64,000 nt of DNA from Ahaetulla prasina (GCF_028640845.1 NC_080542.1:18131783-18195782); one strand, 5' to 3'; positions 33,312 through 47,000 are shown, counted from the stretch's first letter. Notes: generated by a model not told the origin, from the letters alone. Numbers and translations: made by a program.

Positions 33312-36300
33312 CATCTTCATTTCCTGCAAGATGGCGCCGACGAAGGCTGCCTCAGTAAAATGCTCTCTAATGGTTTATTTATTTCTAATTGTTCTCTGCG
33401 ACTCACTATGGATTTCTTACTCATGAGACCATGAGTCTCATGAGACCATCTGCTAAAAATTAAGCAACATTTCTTTAAGGAGCAGCTTTCTCTGATCTCA
33501 CCCCCCCTCCGTCTTTACAAACGCGGAGAAGATTCTAACACAGGAAGAGGCAATTCCCCCGGAGCCATGGATTACCAAAAACAAAAACAAAAAACGACGG
33601 AAGCGGCGAAGGAGAGATAAGCAGGCTGGGATCTTAAACAGATTAAGGAACAGAAGCAATAAAACTCCTCTGCCTTCAATTTTCCTAACAAATGTACGTT
33701 CACTTGCAAATAAGATGGATGAAATAACAATTTAAACAATTTAAACAAATACAATTCTGATTTTCACAATTCATCAGTCCTACGCTTCTCTGAGTGGGAC
33801 ACAGTGGCTCAGGGGCTAGGATGTTGAGCTTGTCAATCGAAAGGTCGGCAGCTCAGCAGTTCAAATCCCTAGTGCTGCCGTGTAACGGGGTGAATCCCAG
33901 CTTCTGCCAACCTAGCAGTTTTGAAAGCACATAAAAATGCAAGTAGAAAAAATAGGGACCACCTTCGGTGGGAAGGTAACAGCGTTCCGTGTGCCTTCGG
34001 CGTTGAGTCATGCCGGCCACATGACCACGGAGACGTCTTCGGACAGCGCTGGCTCTTCGGCTTTGAAACGGAGATGAGCACCGCCCCCTAGAGTCAGCAA
34101 TGACTAGCACATATGTGCGAGGGGAACCTTTACCTTTACCTTTACCTTTCTCTGAAACCTGGTTAAATGACTCAATTGAAGATAGCAGCCTGCATATTCC
34201 AGGGTTTCAGATTGAATGATCAGACAGAATTACAGAAACATGGCTTATGCCTATATATTAATAGCAGCTGGTATCAAGATTTAACAGTACTTTACAAATT
34301 CTTTGACAACAATTTAGAGACTTTAATTATCAACTGCAAACCATACTATTCGCCTCGTGAATTTTCCTCATTTCTTCTAATTGCTGTTTATGTCCCACCA
34401 CAAGCCTGTGTAAACAAGGCATTACGAACTCTAGCTGACCAAATCATGGAGGCTGAAGCCAAATACCCTGATTCTCTGGCCATTATTTTGGGAGATCTAA
34501 ACAAGGCAAACTTAAGGAAAGAGCTACCAAAATACTTTCAGCATGTCAATTGTCCCACTAGAAGCAAGAATACTTTAGACCATTGCTACACAACATTAAA
34601 AGATGCTTATCGGTCTTTATCATGAGCAGCTGTAGGACACCCTGATCATTGCATGATTCACCTTGTACCTGCTTACAGGCAAAGACTTAAAACCACAAAA
34701 CCAACAATTAAATCAGTGAAGACCTGGACGGAGGAGGCAAAATTAAAGCTACAGGCCTGCTTTGACTGCACTGATTGAAATATTTTTGAAGAGACCTCTG
34801 CAGACCCAGATGAACTCACAGATACCGTAACATCATATGTCAGCTTCTTTGAAGACCTATGTGTACCGACAAGGAACTCGTGAATATACAGTAACAACAA
34901 ACCTTGGCTCACACCCAAACTTAAGCAGCTACGTCATTCCAAAGAGGAAGCCTACAGAAAAGGTGATAAAATGATGTACAATCAGGCCAGAAATGTACTA
35001 ACCAAGGAGATCAGAGCAGCAAAAAGAAGCTACTCTGAAAAGCTAAAGAATCAGTTTTCACCAAATGAACCAGCAAACATGTGGAAAACTTAAAAATATC
35101 ACCGGCTATGGCAAACCTCCTTCCCAGGCTGAAAGTAATCAACATCTGGCAGATGACCTTGAATGAGTTTTACTGCAGGTTTGAAAGGAAACTACAACCA
35201 CCTATCTCCACAACCCCCATCTCAGATACACCAACAGCCAAGCCGCCTACAACTGACCCCATTTCATTGGGTTCACAACCCCTAGTGATCACAGAAAAGG
35301 AAGTGCAGGACCTATTTCACAGACAAAAGCCAGGAAAAGCTCCAGGCCCAGACCAGGTAACGCCTTCCTTAAAAGTCTGTGCTGACCAATTGGCTCCATC
35401 TTCACCCATATCTTCAATAAATCACTAGAGATGTGCTATGTTCCTTCTTTCTTCAAACGCTCTACCATCATCCCAGTGCCGAAGAAGCCCACCATCATGG
35501 AACTGAATGACTACAGACCAGTTGTAGTCATGAAAACCTTTGAAAGGCTAGTGCTTTCCTACTTGAAAACCATCACGGATCCACTGTTAGACCCCTTGCA
35601 ATTTGCATACCAAGCAAATAGATCAACAGATGATGCTGTTAATAAGGCTCTGCACTACATCCTACAACATCTTGAATCTCCAAAGACCTATGCAAGGGTC
35701 CTCTTTGTAGACTTTAGTTCAGCATTCAATACCATCATTCCAGACACTCTTCTAACTAAGCTAAACCAGCTACAGGCACCTGAACAGACTTGTAAGTGGA
35801 TCACAAGCTTCCTAACAAACACGAAGCAGCAAGTGAAGCTAAGCAGGATCACATCAGATACCTGTACAATTTGCACAGGGCCCCCCCAAGGCTATGAGCT
35901 CTCCCCACTTCTCTTCTCTCTGTACCAATGACTGCATCGCCAATGATCCATCTGTTAAACTATTGAAGTTCACAGATGACAGAAAAGTGATTGGTCTCAT
36001 TTGAGACAATGACGAATCCGCATATAGATGAGAAGCCGAACGACTAGCCTTGTGGTGCGACCGAAACAATCTGGAACTGAACACACTCAAAACTGTAGAA
36101 ATGGTGGTAGACTTTAGGAGAAACCCTTCCATACTTCTACCTCTCACAATACTAGACAACACAGTATCAACAGTAGAAACCTTCAAATTTCTAGGTTCTA
36201 TCATATCGCAAGATCTAAAATGGACAGCTAACATCAAAAACATCATCAAAAAAGTATAACAAAGAATGTTCTTTCTGCACCAACTCAGAAAGCTCAAACT

Positions 36301-37032
36301 GCCCAAGGAGCTGCTGATCCAGTTCTACAGAGGAATTATTGAATCTGTCATTTGCACCTCTATAACTGTCTGGTTTGGTTTTGCAACCCAACAAGAAAGA
36401 CACAGACTTCAGAGGATAATTTAGAACTGCAGAAAAAATAATTGCTACCAACCTGCCTTCCATTGAGGACCTGTATACTGCACGAATCAAGAAGTGGGCC
36501 GTGAAAATATTTACAGATCCCTCACATCCTGGACATAAACTGTTTCAACTCCTACCCTCAAAACGACGCTATAGAGCACTGCACACCAGAACAACTAGAC
36601 ACAAGAACAGTTTTTTCCCGAAGGCCATCGCTCTGCTAAACAAATAATTCCCTCAACACTGTCAAACTATTTACTTAATATGCACTACTATTAATCTTCT
36701 CATCATTCCCATAACCAATCTCTTTCCACTTATGACTGTATGACTGTAATTTTGTTGCTGGTAATCCTTGTGATTTATATTGATTGTTCCTGATTGCTTA
36801 TTTGTGCCCTGTGATTATCATTAAATGTTGTATCATTAAGTGTTAAATTGTACCCTATGACCATCATTTGTGTTGTAAATATAACTTGATGGAGGTATCT
36901 TTTCTTTTATGTACGCTGAGAGCATATGCACCAAGACAAATTCCTTGTGTGTCCAATCACACTTGGCCAATACATTCTATTCTATTCTATTCTATTCTAT
37001 TCTATTCTATTCTATTCTATTCTATTCTATCT
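33312..37032 (+). mobile_element. Near full-length but broken L3/CR1-type LINE with pentamer tail
   Basis: 5' GC-rich leader with ATGGCGCCGACG near 33331, then coding remnants in order: endonuclease start (NVRSLANKMDE near 33700), the rest of the endonuclease after a SINE insertion (SETWLNDS at about 34154; 34400-34600), linker, reverse transcriptase ([12 protein letters not shown] near 35700; GPPQGYELSPLLF near 35880; a degraded YADD region near 35965) and C-terminal region to about 36640. Many stops and frameshifts. The 3' end TGAGAGCATATGCACCAAGAC...CACTTGGCC runs into (TTCTA)n at 36967-37030. Confidence 0.8.
33787..34149 (+). mobile_element. Sauria-type SINE inside the L3 LINE
   Basis: tRNA-like head GTGGGACACAGTGGCTCAGG, the central domain, then GGGGAACCTTTACCTTTACC tail. 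TTCTCTGA lies on both sides, a probable target duplication. Opposite orientation to 32483-32848. Confidence 0.85.
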
Positions 37033-37040
37033 AAAATGAA

Positions 37041-37260
37041 CAAGGGGAGATTCAACCTGTAAATAAGGAGAAATTTTCTGACAGTGAGAACAATCAACCA
37101 ATGGAACAGAAGTTGCCTTCGGAAGTTGTGGGAGCTTCATCACTGGAAGCTTTCAAGAGCAGATTGGACTGCCATTTGTCAGAAATGGTGTAGGCTCTCC
37201 TGCTTGGGTGGGGGGTTGGACTAGATGACCTACAAGGTCCCTTCCAACTCTGTCAATCTA
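37041..37260 (+). mobile_element. CR1 3' end
   Basis: TTTTCTGACAGTGAGAACAATC, GACTGCCATTTGTCAGAAATGG and CCCTTCCAACTCTGTCAATC, the conserved CR1 terminus, next to the L3 pentamer tail. Confidence 0.8.
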
Positions 37261-37765
37261 TCTATCAAAAAGCTGTAACTAACTAAAACTTGGATAACTC
37301 AAGACAGTTTGGTGGTATTTATATTACTATATGGGGTGGCTTCACAAAAACACCTAAGATCAAAGGGCTAGTTTGTGAATCAGCTGAGGAATTCAGTACA
37401 GCAATATTATTATCTTGAATTATTTCAAACAGAGTCCTTCTTCCACCCAAAAGAAAAGAAAACGGGGTGGTGGAGAGAGAAACTGATATTCTTTCCCCCT
37501 CCCGTTTCCTTCGTCCATATCTATTTGAAGGAAATAACGGGGAAAAAAGATTTTCCGAGTTTTCTCTAAAACAGCCTGAAATAAATTGCTCGCTTCATAT
37601 GCAAATGAAGGGCCGGGATACACAGCCTGAAAGGATCTGGTCAACCAATGAATGAACCAATCTGAAAGATTTATACAAACAAACCGCCATGCGGTAGCTT
37701 TAAATAAAAAAAACGCCCTCTCGCGGAATCTTAGGGAAGGACGCTGATGACGCAATGGTGGTTCG
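37261..37765. other. Upstream of METTL17, no gene seen
   Basis: Unassigned sequence with no coding resemblance. Confidence 0.3.
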
Positions 37766-37962
37766 ACAACCAATCAGCCGTTCAGAAAGAATTTGGGGCT
37801 GCCCCCTCCCCTAAGTAGCAAGATAACGCGAGCGAAAGAGGCGCGCAGACGCCTTTCTGAGTTTTTTTTTCTATCCCTTCCCAAGATGGCGGCCGCGATG
37901 GGTTTCCAAAGGGGCGGGTGTATTATTGCGCCTGCGCGCTGAGCAGCAAGTTCTCTCTGAAG
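37766..37962 (+). promoter_or_regulatory. METTL17: METTL17 promoter region
   Basis: GC-rich and TATA-less. CCAATCA at 37770, a YY1-type motif AAGATGGCGGC at 37883-37893, a GC box GGGGCGGG at 37911-37918, and a second AAGATGGCGGC that overlaps the start codon (37960-37970). YY1 sites at or just after the start are typical of housekeeping and mitochondrial-protein genes. The start site was not observed. Confidence 0.65.
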
Positions 37963-38028
37963 ATGGCGGCAATGCAACATTTACGGAAAGCGTGCGCTCA
38001 CGCCGGTTTTACTCCTTTAATAGTCAGG
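37963..38028 (+). CDS. METTL17: METTL17 exon 1
   Basis: Codons 1-22, ATGGCGGCAATGCAAC start; a second in-frame ATG three codons on could also serve. Encodes the basic presequence ([11 protein letters not shown]). Donor AGG|GTGAGA, phase 0. Confidence 0.88.
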
Positions 38029-41000
38029 GTGAGACTTTTTTATTATTATTATTTCCCTCTCTCTCTCCATCTCTCTCTCTCTCTCTCTCTCTGTTTGGTC
38101 CTTCTACGTTATGATTAATTGGTCAAGTGAAGGAGGAGCGGGCGGGCTCTAATGCATTTTAATCTGATTAAAGAGAATTGTATGTAATTCAAATTAATTC
38201 AAAAGCAGGGACTCTTTAATTAGGGCTGTGCAGATAATAACCGTTAAAAGGGAATTAATTAGGGCTGTGCAGATAATAACCGTTAAAAGGGAATTAATTA
38301 GGGCTGTGCAGATAATAACCGTTGTATCCACCTTGTGGCTGTTTTCTACCGCAAAACGATGTCGTGAGATAAGGCTGGTTGTGGCTGATGGGTCTTTTAG
38401 TCCATCTTTCAAGGAAGGCGCTGGGTTGGAAGTGGGGAGATCCAATTTGAAAGCAGAAATCTGGTTGAGACTTCTTTTTAGGAAAAAGGTGGGATATTAA
38501 TGTATTGTATTAAATAATTCATATAATTATTAATAGTTTCATGAGAACTATTAGGAACTGGGTGACTGTGAGTTCTAGTCCCTCCTTAGAATGAAAGCCA
38601 GCTGGCTGACTTTGGGCCAGTCACAAATACTCAGACCAACCCACCTCACAGGGTTGTTGTTTCAGGGAAAAAAGGAGGGGGAAGGTGTGTTGGGTATGTT
38701 TGCCATCTTAAGTTATTTGTAGAAATAAAGTTATTTGTAGAAATAAAGGCAGGTTATAAATAAGGCAGGATATAAAGGCAGGATAAGGCAGGATATAAAG
38801 AAGGAAAAAGATAAAAGAATAGAACAGGGGTCTCCAACCTGGCTGAGGAACTCTGGGAGTTGAAGTCCACAAGTCTTAAAGGGACCAAGGTTGGAGACCC
38901 CTGGAATAGAATATAATTTTTTATTGGCCAAGTGTGATTAGACACACAATTTGTCTTGGTGCATACGCTTTCACTGTACATAAAAGAAAAGATACCTTCA
39001 TCAAGGTACAGCACTTACAACACTTAATGATAGTCATAGGGTACAAATAAGCAATCAGGAAACAAGTGAGGCTGAATGATATTGAGGGTGATCATAAAGG
39101 GCTCAGGATTAACAAAATATGTAGGAGCTGCTAAATACAGGTATTCTTCAATTTAACAACTACAATTGAGCCTGAAATATATGTGGTTAAGTGAAATATT
39201 TGTGTTTTCCCCCATTTTATGACTTTGCTTGCCACGGTTGTTAAGTGAATCACTGCGACTGTTAAATTAGTAACATGGTTGTTCAGTGAATCTGGTATAC
39301 TCTGACTTTGCTTGACAGAAGGTCACAAAGGGTGATCGTATGACCCTGGGACACTGCAGTCATCATAAATGTCAGTCGGTTGTCAAGCATTCGACTATAG
39401 ATCACATGACCATGGGGATACTACAATGGTTGTAAGTATGAAAAACGGTCAAAAGTCATTTTTTTTTAGTGGTGATGTAACTTCAAATGATCACTAAATG
39501 AACTGCTGCAAGTTGAGGACTACCTGTATGTTAATCTCATATTTCTATAAGCGATCTTATTACTAAATAAGTAATAAGAAAAGTAATATTACTTTTCTTT
39601 TGGAGTTAGTCATGTGCCATGCATCTGAGGAAAATGGGTGGTTAAGAAATATGAAATTTAAATAAATTGATGTGTGTTTTCAATCATAGCCTAACATTCA
39701 TCTTTCAGTTGTTGATAAAAGTAAAGTGTTGGTGCAGCCTCTTAAAAAAGAAAGACAGTCAACTTGATATATAGTTTTCTATTTTTACATATATTTTGAT
39801 TGGTATTTGCTGCCCAGAGTCATGAATTTGAGTTAGATAGCTGTGTAACTTGGAATAATAAAATAAAATCATTGGTATTTCCAAGGCTATCAATCCTTCA
39901 GGTCCAAATTAAGACTGTAGCAAATATTTTAAACAAATATTTTGCCGATCAGTGCTTTCAGGGAGGAAATATTCTTTTCACAACTTCAGAAGTCTTAATA
40001 GTTAAAAAGTGGATTTGGATATTAACTATTTTCAACTCCAATTTTTCATGCTATCCCCACTCTTTTGCCTGTTAAATAAGAATTATTCCAGGAAGGCAAT
40101 TTCTTAGGAGAACAAGAATCAGTTTTAGCTTCTGTTCTAGAAACATTAGCAATGTGGCTAAGCTGGCTTTAATTCAGGAATACAGTTATACTCTAATCAT
40201 AATTAGAATCACGTATAGTACTTGCTGAGATTTCAAAGGTGCAAAATAATAATTTTTAATTGTTTCTGTTGTAACAGAAGTTAATATCTATGCCCAATGA
40301 CACATTGGAAAGTGAGAAAATTACAGTCTGAATATTCTTGTGGCAGCTGCACTTTAGAAAGACCTTGTACAGATAGTCCTCAACTTAACAACCTTTCATT
40401 TAGTGATCATTTGAAGTTACAACCCCATTGAAAAAAATGACATAACTTTTTTTACATGTATCACCATTGCAGCATCCTCACGATCACATGATAAAAATTC
40501 AGACGCTTGACAACTGGCTCATGATGATTGCGATGTCCCAGGATCATAGGATAACATGCAATGTTCTAACAAGCAAGGTCAATGGGGAAGTCTGATTCCC
40601 TTTACAGCTGTGTTGCTAAACAACTGCAATGATTTGTAAATAACTGTGGCAAGAAAGGTCATAAAATGGCGCAGAACTCATTTAACAAACGTCTTGCTTA
40701 GCAACAGAAATTTTGGGTTCAATTGTGATCATAAATTGAGGATTACCTGTAGTCTTAAATGATTTTTGCCATTTTGGGATTTGCCTCTCTTACGATTAAA
40801 TCTTAAAACTGTGCCCTAATTTTTTTTTCTTGTCTCCTTGCTCAGAGGTTGGCGACCATTGTTCCCAATGTTTCTCAAGTAGATAATTCTTCAAATTTCC
40901 TGAGCAATGTTCCTCACCGAAAACACCCTGGCATCCTCCATCTCAAGTGTGTGATGCTTCCGCCTGAGTTAGTGCAAGCAGTTTCCTTTTGGGTAGCCCG

Positions 41001-44000
41001 TGAGTAAAACTTATTAAAGATTGGATTGTCTGAGTATATCAGCTGGTGTCTTGGTTGAAGGTATGTTATAGGTAATCCCGGATTTACGACCGGCTGCTTA
41101 GCAACTGTTCAAAGTTATGATGGAGCCCCCAAAAGTACATACCAGTCAGATTTGAGGTTCCAAATATGACCTCTGAAGTCATCAGTCAATCAATCAGAAT
41201 AGAGCTGGAAAGGACTTTTGAGTCTTCTAGTCCAACTCCCTGTTCATGCAAGGGACCCTATACAATTTCAGACAAGTGGCTGTCCAGTCTCTTAAAAACC
41301 TCCAGTGATGAAGCAGCTACAGCTTCTGACAGCAAGCTGTTCCACTGGTTAATTTTCCTCACTGTTAGGAAGTTTCTCCTTAATTCCAGGTGGCTTCTCT
41401 GTTTGGTTAGTTTCCATCTGTTGTTTATTATCTTGCCTTCTGATGCTTTGGAAAATAAGCCAATCCCCTCTTCTTTGTGGCAACCTCTCAAATATGGAAT
41501 ACTGTTATGTCGTCCCACGTTCCCCCCCCCTTGCCCCCTGTCCATCTTTTCTCTAGACTAGACAAACCCAAATCCTATAACTGTTCTTCATATGTGATTA
41601 CATTTTTTTTTTTATATTCAAAAAGTTTTTATTAGTCAAAAAAGGTTTATACAAATACATTTCAGGTATGGTAAATTTTCATTTTTCTTATCTAAAATAA
41701 GAATTTTACTCAAATTTTTTAACACATACAACAGCCATATGGCAAGCAGGTGACACGAAGTAGCTAAGTTTACAAATTTTAAATACGTAATAAAGAAGAG
41801 TCAAGAATAAACAGAATATCGTACAAAAGAGAGTAAGGAAAACCAACACAATCCCAAATATCTTTATCACTTCCTAGTTTTAGATCTCAGAACTCTGGGT
41901 TCAGCCTGACCCAACTCCAGGGCCGCAACAGCGGCAGCCGCTCCTCCCATGATCTATAACTTCCCTTCTTCAATTCCTGGGTCATCTGATTCCAGGAGGC
42001 TTTGTGTTCCTCCACATAGGCCGTAGCCTCCGCAATTGTACTGATTTTTTCGTAATGCCCTCCCGGAAAATCATCAATCCTCTGGCATCAGCCATCTGAA
42101 GCCCACTCCTTCTGGTACAATTTGCTTGACAAAAATAATATTTCTTTCTTTTTCACGCACCTGTCTGGGAATCTGCCTCAGAATGGCTATCTCCTGCCCC
42201 TGTAAATCAGTGCCCCACTCCTATGTTTTCTAAGAATTTCATCTCGCCTCTTCTCACAAATTTGACATGAACCTCTCTAGGAACTGCATGCGTGCGTGCA
42301 TATTGCTAATTAACTCTATAAACTCGATCCACATCCCAATTCATGAAATCAACACCTCTCCCAAGAAATTCTCCCAACAATTTAGTCACAACATCTCTCA
42401 AGTCTTCTTGGTCCACTTCTTCCAAATTTTGAAACCTAAGGAAATAAGACATTTTATCCATCTGTAGTCCAAGCACAGCATTGCCTGTCGCCTCCTCTCT
42501 TTTCTGCACTGCCCGCATCTCGCCTCCAAACCTTCCACTTTCTGCTTGTTTTCTGCTGAAACTTGTTGAGTATCCTTTAAATCCTTTTGGATAGTCACAA
42601 TTTCTGCTCTTATTTCATCCAATTTCTTGTCCATATTAGATAACTTTTCCAAAATTCTCCATCTCTCCAGCAGTTGGTCTCTGACCTTTTGCCATTAAGG
42701 AAAAAAATACAAAATCCTCAGGCAGGCACAGTATCCTTGTAATTTCCTCCGGATCCACCAGGGGCACTCACAGGAGCAACGAGTCCAGAGTACAGTACGT
42801 CACCCAGGTAGCGGAAGGGAAGTGATGTCATCAAAATTCTCATAGTGAAGGAGGAAGCTGGACGCCACCACTGTTCCCCAGAAGGAGGGGGGGCCTCAAA
42901 CCTTCCCTCCTAAATTTCTCCATCACCTCTTCTCCAGAGCTCCACAAAACCGTAATCTTCTTATTTTAAGTTCTCCTCTCTCCAGAATAACTCGTGCTCC
43001 TTCCAACCGCAGGGGAGAAAACCCCCGCACTCCGGAGCACTCCACCACATTTACCGATATTCCCTTCCCTTCTCCTCCTCAATTCTTCTCCGTGCCCTGT
43101 TCACCACCAGGCTGCTGCAGTTATAAATCCAATGCCCCGGTGTCACTGGGCACAGCGGCCCAGGCGACGACCAAAATAATGGCCGCGGCCTGTGGCCTCC
43201 AAACCCCGCCAAGCCTAGGACGCGCCAGCATCGGTCCCCACAGTCCTGTATGTCGGCTGGGAGACCCCTGGCGGGCCGTCCGTGCGGCAGGTGTCCTTTT
43301 CGGAACACCTGGCCCCTGAGGGCCTCGGCGGCGGCCGGATTCGGGCGCTGGAGGCAGGAGAAGCCTTCCAGACGTCCGTTGCCGCTGGATACCGGAAGTC
43401 GTCTCCATATGTGATTACATTTTGGGTGCTTGGCAACCAGCCCACATTTACAGCTTGTTTGCAGCATACTATAGTCACATGACCAAAATTTACAATATTT
43501 TTTGCCAGAAACTGGTGTTCACTTCCGTAAAGTCTATTGCGGACATGATCCATTAACGACCGTGATTTCCTTAACTGCTGCCACACAAAAATAGTCATGA
43601 AATCAGATTGGACACATGATGACCTGCTTAAAAACCTATACAACTTACAACCTTAATTTCAGGGTCAATTAAGTCCTACCTGTACCGTTCCTGAAACTGA
43701 AATGACAGGGTGAATTCAGTGATCTTACTTGTTTTTCATTTTGGAGAGTATTCTTTCTCTATTCTTTCATTTAAATCTATCCCTATTATTTCTTTAGCAA
43801 CAACATTGAATTGGTTTACCATTGTCTTCTGGGATGCTTTTTAGATTCAATGGCTGTCATAGAGCCCAATGAAACCTCCTTTGGTTTCTGTCACAAGTCT
43901 TGTTCTTTCTCCCAGAATCCCCCATACGCGATCTGGAGAAGAAATCTGAGTCTCTTAGCAACTACCTCTGGAGCCGCAAACGCCCGGTAGAGTTGAAAGA

Positions 44001-47000
44001 CCTGCGTAAAAAACAACTCCTTCTGGAACAGGAACTAAGGAAGGATGCAGAAGTCCTGATCCAGCAGAAAGGTGAAAGTGGGGTATGGATGACAGAGAGA
44101 AAACAGGAGCAACCTCACTTTTTCATTTTTATTGAAGTACGATATCAAAAACATACAGGATAGTTAAAAAGACGAGTTGGGAGAACTGAAAGAAAACTTG
44201 AGGAATAGCAATAGCACTTAGACTTATATACCGCTTCACAGTGCTTTACAGCCCTCTCTAAACGATTTACAGAGTCAGCCTATCACCTCCAACAATCTGG
44301 GTCCTCATTTTACCTACCTCAGAAGATGAAAGGCTGAGTCAACCTTGAGCCAGTCATTATCAACTGCTGGCAGTAAATAATGAGTTAGCCTGCAGTACTG
44401 CATTCTAACCAGTACTGCGCCACCATGGAATATAGTTAGATATGAAATCATAGGGAAAGAAATTAGGCCAAATAATATGTCATTTATAAAAATAAACAGT
44501 TACAATTCTACATATAACTCTAGTCCAAATAGCATTTATGTACACATTTTTAATATATTTATATGACTTTATTCTGAATTCTATATTAATGAGTTTCATA
44601 TTTCATTATACTTGCCTACACAAAGGCTACACCTCTAAACAACCAGCTCATAGGTAGCAAGTGCAATCCGGGCCTCAGTCCATTGAGGGAATTGATTCAT
44701 TCATTCATCTTCCTAATGCTGCAATATTAACTTTTTGGCCATGGTAATGTGCACAGAAAATCTGTAGTAGTCCCCAAGTTGTGACCACAACTGAGCCCAG
44801 AATTTCCGTTACTATCCAAGACATCTGTTAAGGGGTTTTTGCTTCATTTTACGACCTTCTTTTCACAGTTGTTAAGTGAATCATTTTGATCATTAAGTAA
44901 ATCTGGCTTCTCCCATTGACTTTGCATGTCGGAAGCCAGCTAGGAAGGTTACAGATGGTGATTACATGACCAAGGGACAGTGCAACTGTCATTAAATACA
45001 TGCCAGTTGCTAAGTGTCCGAATTTTGATTACAAATCTGGTGGGGGTGCTGCCACGGTCAGAAGGGCGAAAAGTCACTTTTTTCAGTGCTGCTATAAGTT
45101 TAAATGGTCACTAAACAAGTGGCTGCAAGTCTCGACTACTTGTAATTTCAAAGAATATTATTCCCTGAAAATTTTAGATTTTGTTGCACAATTTATGTAA
45201 TTAACTTTCTCCTATGAATCGGACGTTGTAAAAACATGTTTAAAGAAGCACTATCCTTATTGTACCTCCAACAAAATGCTGTTTTTGACAGGTCCTTTTC
45301 TATAAAGATGGAGTCCAGTGAATACTAAATATTAGAATGTTAGTTTTTCCTCACTTTGACAAAATACATGGAGATCTTATCAAGAGATCTTATCTGTTGA
45401 TAAGACAGCTTATCTTGTGGAATTGTTGAGCTCCTGCAGAAAAGCTGAGCTGTGACTCTAACAAATATATAAAAATAAATTCTGTAGGAAAGTTTATTTT
45501 TTTTCAATCAGAATTTTCGGCAAAAACAGAGCAATATGGAGGGGCCAGAGTTGCAAAGCCTCTGTTTTGCTAAATGGTCTTGGATTGATCACTGTGTCTT
45601 AACTGATCCTACCTCTTTGTTGCTTCTATCTTACGATTTATACTGATACTGTTTCCTGATTGCTTAATTGTAGCCTATGACTATCATTAAGTGTTGTATC
45701 ATTAAGTGTTAAATTTGTACCCTATGACTATCATTAAGTGTTGTAAGTGTTGTACCTTGATGAAGGTATCTTTTCTTTTATGTACACTGAGAGCATATGC
45801 TTTCAGTACACTGTGTGTCCAATCACACTTGGCCAATTAAAAAAAATCTATTCTATTCTCTCAGAGCTGCTTATGTAGATAGACCAATAAGAGGCTGAGC
45901 GATGAATTATATTACACTCTTTGAGAAAGGGCGAGATAAAAATGTAATAATTGCAACAATAGTATACTTTCTCATACATCTTTTTTAGGTGGATCTCTAG
46001 ATGAAAACGATGAGAAGCTGAAGCAAAAACTTTTGATTGCTATTCGTAAATCAATTTACCACTGGGAAGAGTTAAAGTGAGTGTTTACAACTCAGGATTC
46101 TGATTATTGGAGGAAGATGTAGTTGACTCTTCTTGTTTCATTCTCTTTGAATCGTAAAGTCCTGTTTTTCTTTTCACATAGTTCCTTCCTATTATGGGTG
46201 TTGGTGTTACAATGATGGTTTAAACTCTGCCTGGTTTCAGAAAAACTTTTGGCTGTTTACACTTTTTAAAAAAATACAAACCTCTTCTATGTACAATGAA
46301 ACAAAAGTGGAAAGGACTCACTCGCCCAAGGCCTGGGAGAAAAGCCAAATTTTATTATCAGAATGAGAGCTATATCACTGTATGCTCTGTATACGTGTGT
46401 TCTTTGCCTCCACTTTATGATGGCTATTCTCATGACTTTAAGTGACTTCTGTTTAACTGTGGGATGAGAAGTGTTTGTGTAGCTTTCTCTTTTTGTACTG
46501 ACCACACTTGCAATTTTTCTTCCCCCAAGATATACTCAGGAGCTCAGCTTTCTGTACATGGTTAGCCGCATGGATGCAAACTACGCAGCAGTGAGCCGAG
46601 CTTTCCATGAAGTAAGTTGCAGCTGTAACTTCCAGAGCGCAGTGGGCAAGATGATGTAGGGATGGAGGGAGCATGGTGATAACAGCAGGCTTAGAAATCC
46701 TGTCACTATTCTGGACTGGAATATTTACTCACTGTTAACATCTCAGCTTTGTAACAGCAACAGTAACAGGAGTTGGAAGGGTCTTGGAGGTCATCTAGTC
46801 CAACCCCCTGCTCACACAGGAGACCTATACTAATTCTGACAAATGGCTGTCCAGTCTCTTCTTAAAAGCTTCCAGTGATGGGGCACCCACAACCTCTGAA
46901 GGCAATTTGTTCCATTGGTTGATCATTCTCACTGTTAGGAATGTTCTCTCCTTTATCATCATCATCTTTTTTTTTCTTTTTTTTGGAAAAAAGAGATTGA

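Larger units (their letters stand above)
41070..43684. mobile_element. Mariner-like MITE broken by CR1 and HAL1-like insertions
   Basis: Left part 41070-41184 (AGGTAATCCCGGATTTACG), right part from about 43424 to 43684 (TAAGTCCTACCTGTA). The gap holds a CR1 fragment and, inside that region, a 1.8 kb HAL1-like element: three insertion layers in METTL17 intron 2. Confidence 0.6.

Noticed and set aside
40991..41000. Alternative METTL17 exon 2 donor TGG|GTAGCC
   Set aside because: Weaker consensus than CCC|GTGAGT eight bases on, and the phase would not fit exon 3.
43051..43467. GC-rich open frames near 43.1-43.4 kb as a CpG-island gene
   Set aside because: The GC-rich block lies within the duplicated ends of the HAL1-like element and is its 5' region.
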